DNA of 64,000 nucleotides from Lachnospiraceae bacterium (GTDB taxonomy: Bacteria; Bacillota; Clostridia; Lachnospirales; Lachnospiraceae), in the NCBI GenBank assembly GCA_017542245.1, contig JAFXXN010000173.1:42414-106413 (forward strand). Direction: 5' to 3'. Position 1 is the stretch's first letter, and each line of letters begins with the position of its first letter. Below the pieces are notes generated by a model that was not told the DNA's origin, ran no database searches, and worked only from the letters and a program-made list of their open reading frames with translations. Below are positions 45,885-54,545 of this stretch, one piece after another. The position numbers were made by a program, and so were the translations under genes.

Positions 45885-46904
45885 TTATGAAATCTTGGCT
45901 CCTCCGGCACAGAAGGGTGATTCATAAATTTTGCCATGTACGAAATAATTATACGACCTGCACCCGCCTCCACAGTATTCACCCAGCTCACATTCCGCGC
46001 ATTTGCCGGTAAGTTTTTCTTTGGAGAATTTTCGGTTATATGCAAAGTTATCACGGTTTTCCCATATTGACTTCAGACTCTCGTTTCTTAAATTTCCTTC
46101 ATTAAATGCGGGATCATACATAGACTCACATCCCCTTACATTACCCACACTGTCTATGCCTATGGAGGTTATTCCGGCCGAGCATCCTCTGAAATATGCT
46201 TCTCCGCTTAAGTTGCCACGTATGGAACCTTCCGCTTCAGTGAAATATCCTATATTATCGGCCACCCCCATGGCAAAAGGCGCTTCATACATATGTGAGG
46301 TTACAAAATTAATAACTTCCGGCATATCGAAGCGGTAGTCTATCCCATTATTTGCGGCATTCCCCATGGGCGAACACGCCTGAAGCTGCCACGCGTATAT
46401 ACTGTATTTGCTAAGTATATCGTACAGTTCCTCAAGTGACTTTACATTTTCACTGTTAAGCGTACTTATAACAGAAACAGGTATACCTGCCAAAAGCAGT
46501 GTTTCTATGGCATTTACAGCTCTGTCAAAGCTGCCCTGCTGCCTGTATTTATCATGTATTTCCTTCGTTCCGTCAAGTGATACTGATATAGATTCGATAT
46601 TCGCTTCCTTGAGATCTTTTATCAGCTCCTCGCGAAACAGAAAGCCATTAGTTATTATATTAACTTTTATTCCGTGACCGGTAAGTCTCATTACTATCTG
46701 CTTCCAGTCACTTCTCATGAAAACTTCGCCGCCTATCATGGATACACGTCTACAGCCAAGTTCCTTTAACTGATCCGCTACATCAAGACATTCTTTGGTT
46801 GAAAGCTCATTTTCGCGTTTCTTTCCACCGCTTGAGCCACAGTATTTGCAAGAAAAACAACATGCAAGCGTGATTTCCCAGACACACATTTTTAGTTGAT
46901 ACAT
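45885..46904 (-). CDS. Radical SAM/SPASM peptide-maturase-like enzyme
   Basis: The 339-residue protein has the radical SAM cluster motif C15-x3-C19-x2-C22 (ACCFSCKYCG), the GGEVF and SVSLDG motifs, and a C-terminal SPASM region (about 255-335) with a spread cysteine set (RGCSAG, VRGCESM, CAECELGEYCGGGC, PFCAGG) that can hold two auxiliary 4Fe-4S clusters. SPASM enzymes commonly install cross-links in ribosomal peptides. AAGGAG six bases upstream of the ATG at 46904 overlaps the TAA stop of the precursor-like gene, so the two are translationally coupled. The open frame continues upstream over that gene but this is not the start. The modification chemistry is not known. Confidence 0.9.
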   Translation of the reverse strand: MYQLKMCVWEITLACCFSCKYCGSSGGKKRENELSTKECLDVADQLKELGCRRVSMIGGEVFMRSDWKQIVMRLTGHGIKVNIITNGFLFREELIKDLKEANIESISVSLDGTKEIHDKYRQQGSFDRAVNAIETLLLAGIPVSVISTLNSENVKSLEELYDILSKYSIYAWQLQACSPMGNAANNGIDYRFDMPEVINFVTSHMYEAPFAMGVADNIGYFTEAEGSIRGNLSGEAYFRGCSAGITSIGIDSVGNVRGCESMYDPAFNEGNLRNESLKSIWENRDNFAYNRKFSKEKLTGKCAECELGEYCGGGCRSYNYFVHGKIYESPFCAGGAKIS

Positions 46905-46914
46905 AGTTACTCCT

Positions 46915-47235
46915 TTATACGGATATTCCACCATTGTCTGAGTCTTCGTCGTTGCTGCCTTTTGGCATCTCGTTGATTTCTTTGCTATTTTCAGTATTCT
47001 CCGGTTCATCTATTTCATCAGGCATCGGAGGACCTGCATATACATCCTCCATTTCAGAATCACGGCGCTGTCTCATCTTCTCCATCATCTCGGGACCGGC
47101 ATATACGCACTGCATCCGTTTTCTGCGGTTAAGCCTGTTGGGTGGGCCTGCATATACTATCCTGGTTTTTGAAATATCTTCATTCACGCGCTCAGGATAT
47201 GTCTTATTAAACAGATTTTTAAAGAAGTTTTTCAT
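46915..47235 (-). CDS. RiPP-precursor-like peptide with three VYAGP repeats
   Basis: The 106-residue protein has a basic, amphipathic N-terminus (KNFFKNLFNK) and three copies of a VYAGP motif at 27-31, 44-48 and 65-69 (continuing P, E and P). Each copy is preceded by varied spacer residues and followed by basic or acidic runs. The C-terminal 35 residues are acidic and end GGISV. There is no signal peptide. It has a good AAGGAGC site. It lies 10 bp before the radical SAM/SPASM gene. The repeats suggest three modified cores, where tyrosine would be a natural target. I do not recognise the exact peptide class. It could also be a small regulatory protein with a YAGP-binding partner. Confidence 0.72.
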   Translation of the reverse strand: MKNFFKNLFNKTYPERVNEDISKTRIVYAGPPNRLNRRKRMQCVYAGPEMMEKMRQRRDSEMEDVYAGPPMPDEIDEPENTENSKEINEMPKGSNDEDSDNGGISV

Positions 47236-47253
47236 TCGCTGCTCCTTTCACTT

Positions 47254-47268
47254 CTGCCTTTTGGCATC
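47254..47268. repeat. 15-bp direct repeat shared by the leader and coding part of the precursor gene
   Basis: CTGCCTTTTGGCATC occurs here, 19 bp upstream of the precursor start, and again at 46955-46969 inside its C-terminal coding part. Its centre TGCCTTTTGGCA is a perfect palindrome, so it could be an operator or an RNA hairpin. Confidence 0.45.
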
Positions 47269-47343
47269 CAATAATATCCGCAAACAGTTTCAAGAGTTTA
47301 TTTAATAATACCACAAAAAACAGAAAATGATAAGCAAATCTTT

Positions 47344-47748
47344 TTAATCTTTAATATCAAAATAAAATTTTCCGTTTTCGCATACACCATCGGTTTCGAC
47401 AATGACATATACGGGCCCCTGTTTCAGAGTGTTCAAGGAAGAATTCACTTCTTCTCCTCCGTTTATTTTGAAAAGTTCTTTCTTAGTTCCGTCATAATCC
47501 ACATATATAACAGCATTTCCTTTCTCAAGCTTTGCTGAATAAGAAAGAACCCCGGATTCATTTTTGCACTTCATAGTATGTGCCACTGTTCCTTTAAATG
47601 TCCAGAAATCCATATATGCATTTGAGGATGTATTAGAATGAACATATAATGAGGCACTCCAAGAAGATGTATACTTATCACATCCTGTTAAACCGAGGCT
47701 TGCTAAAATCATTGCCAACACAAAAACTACCTTTGTCATTTTTTTCAT
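47344..47748 (-). CDS. Small secreted lipoprotein
   Basis: The 134-residue protein has a lipoprotein signal (ASLGLTGC, acylated cysteine at about 23) and a 110-residue beta-rich mature part, with repeated strand patterns and paired aromatic residues. Its family was not recognised. It is the gene just upstream of the peptide operon on the same strand, separated by 108 bp with a possible promoter (TTATCA, 17 bp, TATTAT). It may be independent. A secreted lipoprotein beside a peptide locus could be involved in binding or immunity, but this is speculation. Confidence 0.65.
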   Translation of the reverse strand: MKKMTKVVFVLAMILASLGLTGCDKYTSSWSASLYVHSNTSSNAYMDFWTFKGTVAHTMKCKNESGVLSYSAKLEKGNAVIYVDYDGTKKELFKINGGEEVNSSLNTLKQGPVYVIVETDGVCENGKFYFDIKD

Positions 47749-47850
47749 CGCTTGATTCCCTCCAAAATTTTACTTAATTCTAATTTAATAATACACCTGT
47801 TATCAGTAGTATTCCGAATCCATCGTACACCCGTTTAAAGACAAAAAACA

Positions 47851-47886
47851 GTTACCGCAGTCATAAATCACTATGACTGCGGTAAC
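47851..47886 (-). terminator. Intrinsic terminator after glpK
   Basis: A perfect 15-bp stem (GTTACCGCAGTCATA / TATGACTGCGGTAAC) with a six-base loop is followed by TGTTTTTTG on the minus strand. Confidence 0.9.
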
Positions 47887-47937
47887 ATATTTTATTACAT
47901 GTATGTTTTCATTTTTTATTTTGGGAAGTTACAAATT

Positions 47938-49437
47938 TCAATCAGAGAACCGTCCCTGTGATTGATTTGTTAGCAGAGACACTGCTTCTTTCCAGCCTTT
48001 GAGCCGGTTGGAACGGTCCGTAGCATCTATGCTCGGGGTGAATTCATTAAAGTCTTTTGTTGAATTTTCGATTTCTGTTTCATCTTTCCAGTATCCGACA
48101 GCAAGGCCTGCGAGGTATGCTGCACCTAATGCGGTAGTCTCTACACATTTGGGGCGTATTACGGTGGTATCGCTGATGTCAGCCTGCGTTCTTACAAGGT
48201 AATTATTGTTGCTGGCGCCACCGTCAACTTTTAAAACGCCTACTTTACATTTCGCATCCTGCTCCATGGCTGATACTATATCATTTACTTGATAGACAAT
48301 CGCATCCAATGTGGCTCTTACGATATGGTCTCTTCCGACTCCGCGGGTAAGTCCGCAGATAATACCTTTTGCATCGGGCTTCCAGTAAGGAGCTCCCAGT
48401 CCCGTAAATGCCGGAACTATATAACAGCCATTGGTGTCCTTTACCCTTATGGCTATTTCTTCTGTCTCTGCAGCAGTATTGATCATATGGAGCTCATCCC
48501 TAAGCCATTGCACTAAGGCTCCACCCATAAATACCGAGCCTTCAAGAGCGTATGTTAGTTTCCCGTTTATTCCCCAGCCAATGGTAGTTACAAGCCCATT
48601 TTCAGAAAACGTAGGTTTTTCTCCGGTATTCATCAGTAGAAAGCAGCCTGTACCATAGGTGTTTTTCATATCGCCTTTACGGAAACACTTTTGTCCAAAC
48701 AAGGCAGCTTGCTGATCCCCGGCTGCACCGCCTATCTTAATGCTTCCTCCAAGATATTCCGGAGCTGTTTCTCCGTATACCATACTGTTTGATACGGGTG
48801 TGGGCAGCATGTTCATAGGGATTTCAAGAAGCTTGCATATATCCTCATCCCATTTAAGTGTATTTATGTTAAAGAGCATGGTACGCGATGCGTTGCTATA
48901 ATCAGTCACATGTACCCGGCCTTTGGTCAATTTCCAGATGATCCAGGTTTCAACGGTTCCGAAAAGGAGATCACCTTTTTCTGCTTTCTCCCTTGCACCT
49001 TTTACATTATCCAATATCCATTTTAATTTTGTTGCAGAAAAATACGGATCGACAATAAGGCCTGTCTTTGCTCTTATTATAGGAGCATATTCCTCTATTG
49101 CAGTGCAGTAATCTGTAGTTCTTCTGCACTGCCAGACTATGGCATTATATATCGGAAGCCCGGTGTTTTTATCCCATACTATAGTCGTTTCTCTCTGGTT
49201 CGTGATACCGATAGCATCTATCTGTTCAGCACTGATTCCGGCTTTTGCCATAGCTTCAACTGCTACGCCTATCTGGGCTGACCATATTTCCATAGGGTTA
49301 TGCTCTACCCAGCCGGGCTGCGGATATATCTGACTGAATTCCTTCTGGGCCAGACTTACAATCTCACCATTCTTATTGAATATTATGGCACGTTCCGATG
49401 TTGTACCTGCATCGAAGGCCATGATGTATTTTGACAT
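47938..49437 (-). CDS. glpK: Glycerol kinase
   Basis: GlpK phosphorylates glycerol to glycerol 3-phosphate. The 499 residues match the family. The N-terminal [10 protein letters not shown] phosphate loop, [25 protein letters not shown], the substrate-binding region [13 protein letters not shown], and the [12 protein letters not shown] and [10 protein letters not shown] motifs are all present. No glpF or glpD lies nearby. Instead, the neighbour 17 bp upstream encodes a monoacylglycerol-lipase-like hydrolase, which would release glycerol. The pair is read as one transcript. A 15-bp hairpin ends it. Confidence 0.97.
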   Translation of the reverse strand: MSKYIMAFDAGTTSERAIIFNKNGEIVSLAQKEFSQIYPQPGWVEHNPMEIWSAQIGVAVEAMAKAGISAEQIDAIGITNQRETTIVWDKNTGLPIYNAIVWQCRRTTDYCTAIEEYAPIIRAKTGLIVDPYFSATKLKWILDNVKGAREKAEKGDLLFGTVETWIIWKLTKGRVHVTDYSNASRTMLFNINTLKWDEDICKLLEIPMNMLPTPVSNSMVYGETAPEYLGGSIKIGGAAGDQQAALFGQKCFRKGDMKNTYGTGCFLLMNTGEKPTFSENGLVTTIGWGINGKLTYALEGSVFMGGALVQWLRDELHMINTAAETEEIAIRVKDTNGCYIVPAFTGLGAPYWKPDAKGIICGLTRGVGRDHIVRATLDAIVYQVNDIVSAMEQDAKCKVGVLKVDGGASNNNYLVRTQADISDTTVIRPKCVETTALGAAYLAGLAVGYWKDETEIENSTKDFNEFTPSIDATDRSNRLKGWKEAVSLLTNQSQGRFSD

Positions 49438-49454
49438 TCCGTTTCTCCTTTTAC

Positions 49455-50396
49455 TTAGCTGATAAAGTCAAGTATGTCTTTGTAAACCCGCTTGTTTTCA
49501 CGCTCATTCAGTATTTCATGCCTCATACCTTTATACATCTTTCCGCTGACATTCCTGTAACCGCTGCGTTTCAAAAGAAGCATTGCTTCCCTAAGATTCT
49601 TATATGATATGGCACATGGGTCGTCCTTGCCTGAGAAAAACTTTATTTTTAACCCGGGATTCTTCAAAGCATATCCGCCTTCCGAATACGTCCAGATGAT
49701 CAAACGTACAAGATCTTCATATCCACCAAGTGTAAACCGGAATCTGCACAAAGGATCTTCAAGATATTTTGTACAAACATCGGGATTGCTGGAGAGCCAG
49801 CCGGCAGGACCGTCGGCTATAAACTTATTCTTGCATCGTGAATCAGAAACAATATAATCTATTAATTTGGAAAGACTTTTTGCTCCTTTTATCGCCTCAA
49901 GAAGTCTTATAAGCATCAGGCCGGGCTTGAGTCCTCCCATTTTCGAAGGACATCCGAGCACACACAGCCTGTCGAGCTCATAATCATAATTCTTAATATA
50001 ACACCTAACCGTAAGAGATCCCATGCTGTGACCAAGCAGGATAAAAGGAAGATCCTTGAAACCCAGTTCTTCAGAAACATACTTTTTTGTCTCAACTGTA
50101 ATCTCATGTAAGTCCTCTACCAGGGCCTTATATCCCCCTTCATACATATATCCGCGATCCTTGGGTGAACGGACGCTTTCCCCGTGTCCTCTGTGGTCGT
50201 GGATAACCGTAATATAACCGTTACTTGCCAGATATTTCATAAAATCCACATATCTTTCCTTGTGCTCGCACATTCCGTGGGAAATCTGAACTATACCTTT
50301 TATAGGCTTTGCTTCATTTGACTCTATTCTTAAGACCGAAAGCGGAAGGCCGTCAGTTCCTGAGATATGAGTATATCTAAATACATTAAAAATCAT
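49455..50396 (-). CDS. Monoacylglycerol-lipase-like alpha/beta hydrolase
   Basis: The 313-residue protein is of the serine aminopeptidase S33/MGLP type. It shows the oxyanion motif [17 protein letters not shown], the nucleophile elbow GHSMGS, the acid in SGKDDP and the histidine in GMRHEIL. No signal peptide is seen. It is a lipase or lysophospholipase acting on monoglycerides or lysolipids. It precedes glpK by 17 bp. The glycerol it releases would be the kinase's substrate, which supports the lipase reading. The start has GAGG nine bases upstream. Confidence 0.88.
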   Translation of the reverse strand: MIFNVFRYTHISGTDGLPLSVLRIESNEAKPIKGIVQISHGMCEHKERYVDFMKYLASNGYITVIHDHRGHGESVRSPKDRGYMYEGGYKALVEDLHEITVETKKYVSEELGFKDLPFILLGHSMGSLTVRCYIKNYDYELDRLCVLGCPSKMGGLKPGLMLIRLLEAIKGAKSLSKLIDYIVSDSRCKNKFIADGPAGWLSSNPDVCTKYLEDPLCRFRFTLGGYEDLVRLIIWTYSEGGYALKNPGLKIKFFSGKDDPCAISYKNLREAMLLLKRSGYRNVSGKMYKGMRHEILNERENKRVYKDILDFIS

Positions 50397-50519
50397 AAGT
50401 ACCTCGCAATTCTCGACAGATCACAGAGATGATTCTGCGACCGAACCGGTTCTAAAAATATATTCTGATTATATACCAAAACAGATTATTTTACAAATAA
50501 ATTTCAATCAGGGTAGATG

Positions 50520-50548
50520 TGGACAGATTTTACGATATGTGATACAAT
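50520..50548 (+). promoter_or_regulatory. Sigma-A promoter for the YD/beta-helix protein gene
   Basis: It reads TGGACA, 17 bp, TACAAT with an upstream TGTG extension. It lies about 95 bases before the start codon. Confidence 0.65.
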
Positions 50549-50645
50549 GACAAAGATATGATTCTAAGGTTGAAGTTTTAAAGCAATTTAAGCTTGTAAC
50601 CAAGAAATCCATATCAAAAAATACATTTACGAAAGGGATAAGAAC

Positions 50646-52676
50646 ATGGGAAAAAAATGTAAAAGATTATTAAGAATGTTTGTAGTCTTAAGTCTGGTGT
50701 TTACTTTTGTTGTATCACTCATTAGTATTAAGAACGTTGAGGTAAAAGCATCGGACAACTCCATAAAGTTAGTCACTACTGCTAAGCAGCTTAAAAAAGC
50801 TATGAAGGCAAAATCAGCTGCGACCATTGTATTCAGGAGCGAAGCACATGCTTCTATGACTATTTCTTCCGTAAAGAACGCTAAGAATAAAGATCTGCAA
50901 ATTATAGCACCTTATATGAATATCAAAAACAAGTCACAGTTTAATTCTATCACAGTTGACAGTGTTAAGACGTATACGGAAGCTGTTTCTGGAAATACAC
51001 TTAAGTGGATGGACCTCGCAAATGAAAATCTGATTGTTGCAAAGGGAAAGACGGTTAATTCTGTTTCATTCCCATATTCAAACATTTATGATCCTAGATA
51101 TAGACTGCGTAAAAACGCAAAGATTAATAATATCAATATAGAAATATTTGAAGCGGAAGGTACCGTCACTAAGAAAAAAAGAACCATAACCGTAGAAGCC
51201 CAGGTGGATCAGGACGGAGTAAGCACTCATTTGGTTTCAACTTACAAACTAAATAAAAGAGGTCAGATAATCGAATGTACTAATAATTCCTCATATGAAG
51301 GAGTATCTGGTTATAAGTTTAAATATGATAAGAATGGTAATTACATTGAGGTGACCATTACAAGTACGTCAGATACAGTTCAAACCAATTATTGTGAATA
51401 CGATGCCCGGAATAATCTGGTTAAAACTCAATCAACGAACAATTCCGGTGAAGCAGGTACTTACATAGAGTTTGAATATGATGCTGCCGGTAACAGGACA
51501 GTTTACTCCGTAAAATATGCAAGTGGCGACCTTATGTTCGGAGTAGAATATACCTATGACAAAAAAGGCAGATGTACAGAAGAATATAATGCCAGATATG
51601 ACATCAGAACAAAATATACCTATGATTCTGTAGGAAGATATGCATCTAAGGTACATGATAACAAAGGTAATGTAACAACTACAGAGTATACTTATGATAA
51701 GAACGGTTTGTTAAGCAAAACCTTGGAAAAGTATTCTAACGGACAGATTGTTGAACAGGATTATGTATATGATTATTCCGGTGCAAATGTTTATGTAGTT
51801 TCTATGAATCTTGATGAGTACGGAACGCAGGATAACAGCACCAGATTTGGTTACCTGACAGATTTATTTATAGGCGACTATCCGGTATACGAGGACGGAT
51901 TCCACTCACCGGTAAACCATCAGTTTAACAAGGCGTTTTTAGAGGAGTCCGGATTTACAGTAGTCAGCAGCACTGAAGAGCTTATTAATGCGATAAAACC
52001 CGGAGCAGGCATAATCATAGCTCCAGGTTACTACAACATGAGTGAATATCTTGAGGAACTTGATCCTGACAGCTTTAATAAATCACATAAATATGTTAAG
52101 CTCAACAAGAATTACGATGGATATGAACTGGTAATAGATGATGTTGACGATCTTATGATAAGCGGCGGATATGCTGATCCTGATGAAACAATGATAGTCA
52201 TAGATCCCAGATATTCAGCAGTATTCAGGTTTGAGGATTGTGACGGGCTTCAGCTTAATTCGTTTACAGCAGGCCATACCGAAACAGGAACTTGTGTAGG
52301 TAATGTTATAGACCTTTATAACTGCAAGAATGTAGGTATCTATCATGTGGATCTCTTCGGCTGCGGAGTTTACGGACTTGGTATCTATATGGGAAGCGGA
52401 GATATCAGGGTGTATAATAGCTGTATACATGACTGCGAGTACGGTATATTCGAAATGTATGCACTTGAAGGCAAAGTAACTTTTAAAAACTGCCTCTTTT
52501 ATGGCTCTAACAGTGGCGGCTATTTAATCTTAATGTCAGAAGGTGAAGAGTACGATGTTACTTTTGAACGCTGTTCATTTGGCGAAGGAGAAACTAACGG
52601 CCTGTGTTATAATGAAGGGATTGAATGTATAGACTGTCTCTGGAGCGAAGTAACCTTTTTCCCTGAGTGGGGATAA
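50646..52676 (+). CDS. Secreted YD-repeat and right-handed beta-helix protein
   Basis: The 676-residue protein has a signal peptide (hydrophobic 10-27, cut near VKA or KAS at about 35). Residues 200-395 hold a series of YD/RHS-like repeats (YDKNGNY, YDARNNL, YDAAGN, YDKKGR, YDSVGRY, YDKNGL, YDYSGA). Residues 430-676 are parallel beta-helix-like (IIIAPGYYN, GLQLNSFT, CKNVGIYHVDLFGC, DIRVYNSCIH, VTFKNCLF, VTFERCSF), as in carbohydrate-binding or pectate-lyase-like folds. The mix of YD repeats with a beta-helix suggests adhesion or polysaccharide binding. No catalytic residues were recognised. It has its own promoter and stands alone on the plus strand. Confidence 0.8.
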   Translation: MGKKCKRLLRMFVVLSLVFTFVVSLISIKNVEVKASDNSIKLVTTAKQLKKAMKAKSAATIVFRSEAHASMTISSVKNAKNKDLQIIAPYMNIKNKSQFNSITVDSVKTYTEAVSGNTLKWMDLANENLIVAKGKTVNSVSFPYSNIYDPRYRLRKNAKINNINIEIFEAEGTVTKKKRTITVEAQVDQDGVSTHLVSTYKLNKRGQIIECTNNSSYEGVSGYKFKYDKNGNYIEVTITSTSDTVQTNYCEYDARNNLVKTQSTNNSGEAGTYIEFEYDAAGNRTVYSVKYASGDLMFGVEYTYDKKGRCTEEYNARYDIRTKYTYDSVGRYASKVHDNKGNVTTTEYTYDKNGLLSKTLEKYSNGQIVEQDYVYDYSGANVYVVSMNLDEYGTQDNSTRFGYLTDLFIGDYPVYEDGFHSPVNHQFNKAFLEESGFTVVSSTEELINAIKPGAGIIIAPGYYNMSEYLEELDPDSFNKSHKYVKLNKNYDGYELVIDDVDDLMISGGYADPDETMIVIDPRYSAVFRFEDCDGLQLNSFTAGHTETGTCVGNVIDLYNCKNVGIYHVDLFGCGVYGLGIYMGSGDIRVYNSCIHDCEYGIFEMYALEGKVTFKNCLFYGSNSGGYLILMSEGEEYDVTFERCSFGEGETNGLCYNEGIECIDCLWSEVTFFPEWG

Positions 52677-52758
52677 AGTCTTTTTATCCGGACTATACTA
52701 TCCCATGAGTCCCAAAAGAATGGATTACCGAACAACATAGATGTAAACGGAGAATGTT

Positions 52759-53370
52759 ATGCTTAACAGAGAAGATATGCTGGAATTGACAAGAAGGATG
52801 AATCTGTCCAGAAACTGTTTCTTCAGAATTGCGGGAAGCTATAGAGATAATGAAGGTTTTGACGAAGGAAGTTTCAACACATCATTTCTTAAATTAAACC
52901 AGCAGGATAAGATAAAAAACATTGAGATAGCTAAAACCGTGGTTTTTGCCGAAACAAATGTGGAATTACAGGAGTTTGATATTACCGGGAAAGACAGGGA
53001 TAAGGCAGAATTCAGAAGCATGCTGGAAGCACTGAAAGAATGCGGGCTGAAAAATGATGCACTACTCGATGTTTTTTATGAAGTAATCAGCGAGAAATAT
53101 GTTGAGCAGTTCAAGCCCGAAAACGATTTTGGTATATTTGTGTTTTACGGTTCTTATGATATCAAGGTTAAAGCTTCTGATAAGGAATACCTGGATGATT
53201 CCGAGGAAGTATATAGTTTTCTGATCTGTGCCATTTGTCCGGTATACGAAGATTATGATCCGGGACTGCCGGAATATGGGTTCCTTTATCCTTCGTTTAA
53301 GGACAGAAGCGCGGATCTGGAACATATTGCAATTATGGGTGATACAAAATTCATGCCTTGTAAGATATAA
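52759..53370 (+). CDS. DUF4317 family protein (short form)
   Basis: The 203-residue soluble protein shows the DUF4317 start (LNREDMLELTRRMN with a cluster of basic residues, then RIAGSYRDNEG) and the EYGFLYPSFKDRSADLEHI end found in the middle of that family. Most members are about 380-400 residues long, so only the first half is present. The C-terminal half appears to be missing or split. The family is of unknown function and common in Lachnospiraceae. It is followed after 52 bp by the YdcF-like gene. The match is from memory. Confidence 0.7.
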   Translation: MLNREDMLELTRRMNLSRNCFFRIAGSYRDNEGFDEGSFNTSFLKLNQQDKIKNIEIAKTVVFAETNVELQEFDITGKDRDKAEFRSMLEALKECGLKNDALLDVFYEVISEKYVEQFKPENDFGIFVFYGSYDIKVKASDKEYLDDSEEVYSFLICAICPVYEDYDPGLPEYGFLYPSFKDRSADLEHIAIMGDTKFMPCKI

Positions 53371-53422
53371 AGAAGATGTTATAAAATACCAAAATAGAGT
53401 TCATAGATGAAGGGGGATGTGA

Positions 53423-54034
53423 ATGAGTATCACGATATCGGCATTATCAGATGAACACTTAACAGATGATATTATTGATAAAGTGTTGTATGAAGGTTTA
53501 GAAGACACCGGCGGGAATGTTGATTGCATAATCGTTCTGGGGAGTCTAAAGGCATCTAAATATAGAATCCCGATTGCAGTTGATGCTTATCTTCAGGGAC
53601 GTTCATCCAAGATGATATTGTGCGGAGGTTCAATCAGAGATTTTGATTCCGGGGAAACAAGTGAAGCCGAACATATGTGTGAGATGGCTGAGAAAATGGG
53701 GGTAAAGAGAGATGACATTATCCTGGATAAAATCTCTCAGAATACAGTTGAAAATATACTTCAGGCAATGGTTTTATTACAGAGACATTTCTGGCTGAAC
53801 CGTGTCAGGAAAGTATTGCTTGTCACAGCATCGTATCATATGCGGAGAAGTCTTCATATTGCAAGGTATCTTTTTCCTGAACATATAGAAATTATTCCTT
53901 GCCCCGTAAGTGATGATAATACCGGAAGAGAAAACTGGAAAGATACAGATCTGGGACGTGAAAGAGCAACTAATGAAGTAAAAAAGATAATAACATATGT
54001 GAAAAACGGAGTTTTCCCTGATTTTTCAATTTAA
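53423..54034 (+). CDS. YdcF/DUF218 (SanA-ElyC-like) protein
   Basis: The 203-residue protein has the DUF218 motifs: DCIIVLGSLKAS (strand with GxxxG-like turn), LCGGSIRD, EAEHMCEMAEKMGVKRDDIILDK and SYHMRRSLHIARYLFP. These proteins bind S-adenosylmethionine (YdcF) or act in envelope carbon metabolism (SanA, ElyC). This one lacks a membrane anchor and so may be cytosolic. The start has GGGGG-type site (GAAGGGGGATGTGA) upstream. Two terminator hairpins follow. Confidence 0.85.
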   Translation: MSITISALSDEHLTDDIIDKVLYEGLEDTGGNVDCIIVLGSLKASKYRIPIAVDAYLQGRSSKMILCGGSIRDFDSGETSEAEHMCEMAEKMGVKRDDIILDKISQNTVENILQAMVLLQRHFWLNRVRKVLLVTASYHMRRSLHIARYLFPEHIEIIPCPVSDDNTGRENWKDTDLGRERATNEVKKIITYVKNGVFPDFSI

Positions 54035-54059
54035 GGAAAGGTTCCATATTCAAAAAAAT

Positions 54060-54101
54060 AAATCGCCAGAACTGACTTTTAAACCCTAGTTCTGGCGATT
54101 T
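54060..54101 (+). terminator. Hairpin 1 after the YdcF-like gene
   Basis: A 14-bp perfect stem AAATCGCCAGAACT / AGTTCTGGCGATTT with a 14-base loop. Two T-rich tracts follow. It shares the core CGCCAGAA with the next hairpin. Confidence 0.8.
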
Positions 54102-54120
54102 ATCATGTATTTTTTATGGA

Positions 54121-54164
54121 TTTTCCGCCAGAACTACCATTTTAGTACCACTTCTGGCGGAAAA
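54121..54164 (-). terminator. Hairpin 2, facing the GlsB-like gene
   Basis: A 13-bp perfect stem TTTTCCGCCAGAA / TTCTGGCGGAAAA with an 18-base loop. T-rich bases lie on the left side of the minus-strand reading, so it may end the minus-strand gene to its right. Confidence 0.65.
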
Positions 54165-54199
54165 TGTCAATATTGGCATCGGTTTGTTTTAGTCCTCTA

Positions 54200-54445
54200 C
54201 TATTTTTTTATCAGTCTTACTACAAATATTATCAAGCATGCACCGGCTACCGCACGAATGATGGTACCGACTATTCCCCAGAATAAGATTCCGACTAGAC
54301 CAAAGACCCATCCTCCGACTAAACCGCCTACTAGGCCAAGGATAATATTGAGCAATAAACCATTCTTGCTTCCCATTATCATACCTGCAATCCATCCGGC
54401 TAAGGCGCCGATAGCTAAACTTACCAAAATATCCCAAATACCCAT
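54200..54445 (-). CDS. GlsB/YeaQ/YmgE (transglycosylase-associated) small membrane protein
   Basis: The 81-residue protein has three hydrophobic helices rich in glycine with the family patterns ALAGWIAGMIMG, NIILGLVGGLVGG and a C-terminal helix ending in RLIKK. It is a common stress-induced inner-membrane protein of unknown exact role. The start ATG (54445) has GGAGA upstream. A plus-strand open frame overlaps it but shows no protein features. Confidence 0.92.
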   Translation of the reverse strand: MGIWDILVSLAIGALAGWIAGMIMGSKNGLLLNIILGLVGGLVGGWVFGLVGILFWGIVGTIIRAVAGACLIIFVVRLIKK

Positions 54446-54545
54446 AATTCAGTTTCTCCTTCCACTTTTTTCGGGTGTTCCCAATTTTTTTAATCTATTC
54501 AAAATCGCTTAAAATTCAACTTCTTTAGCTTGATAAATCATAATC

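Noticed and set aside
54105-54512. Plus-strand open frame of 135 codons
   Set aside because: It is the complement of the GlsB-like gene and two hairpins, is proline- and threonine-rich from those repeats, and has no ribosome binding site.
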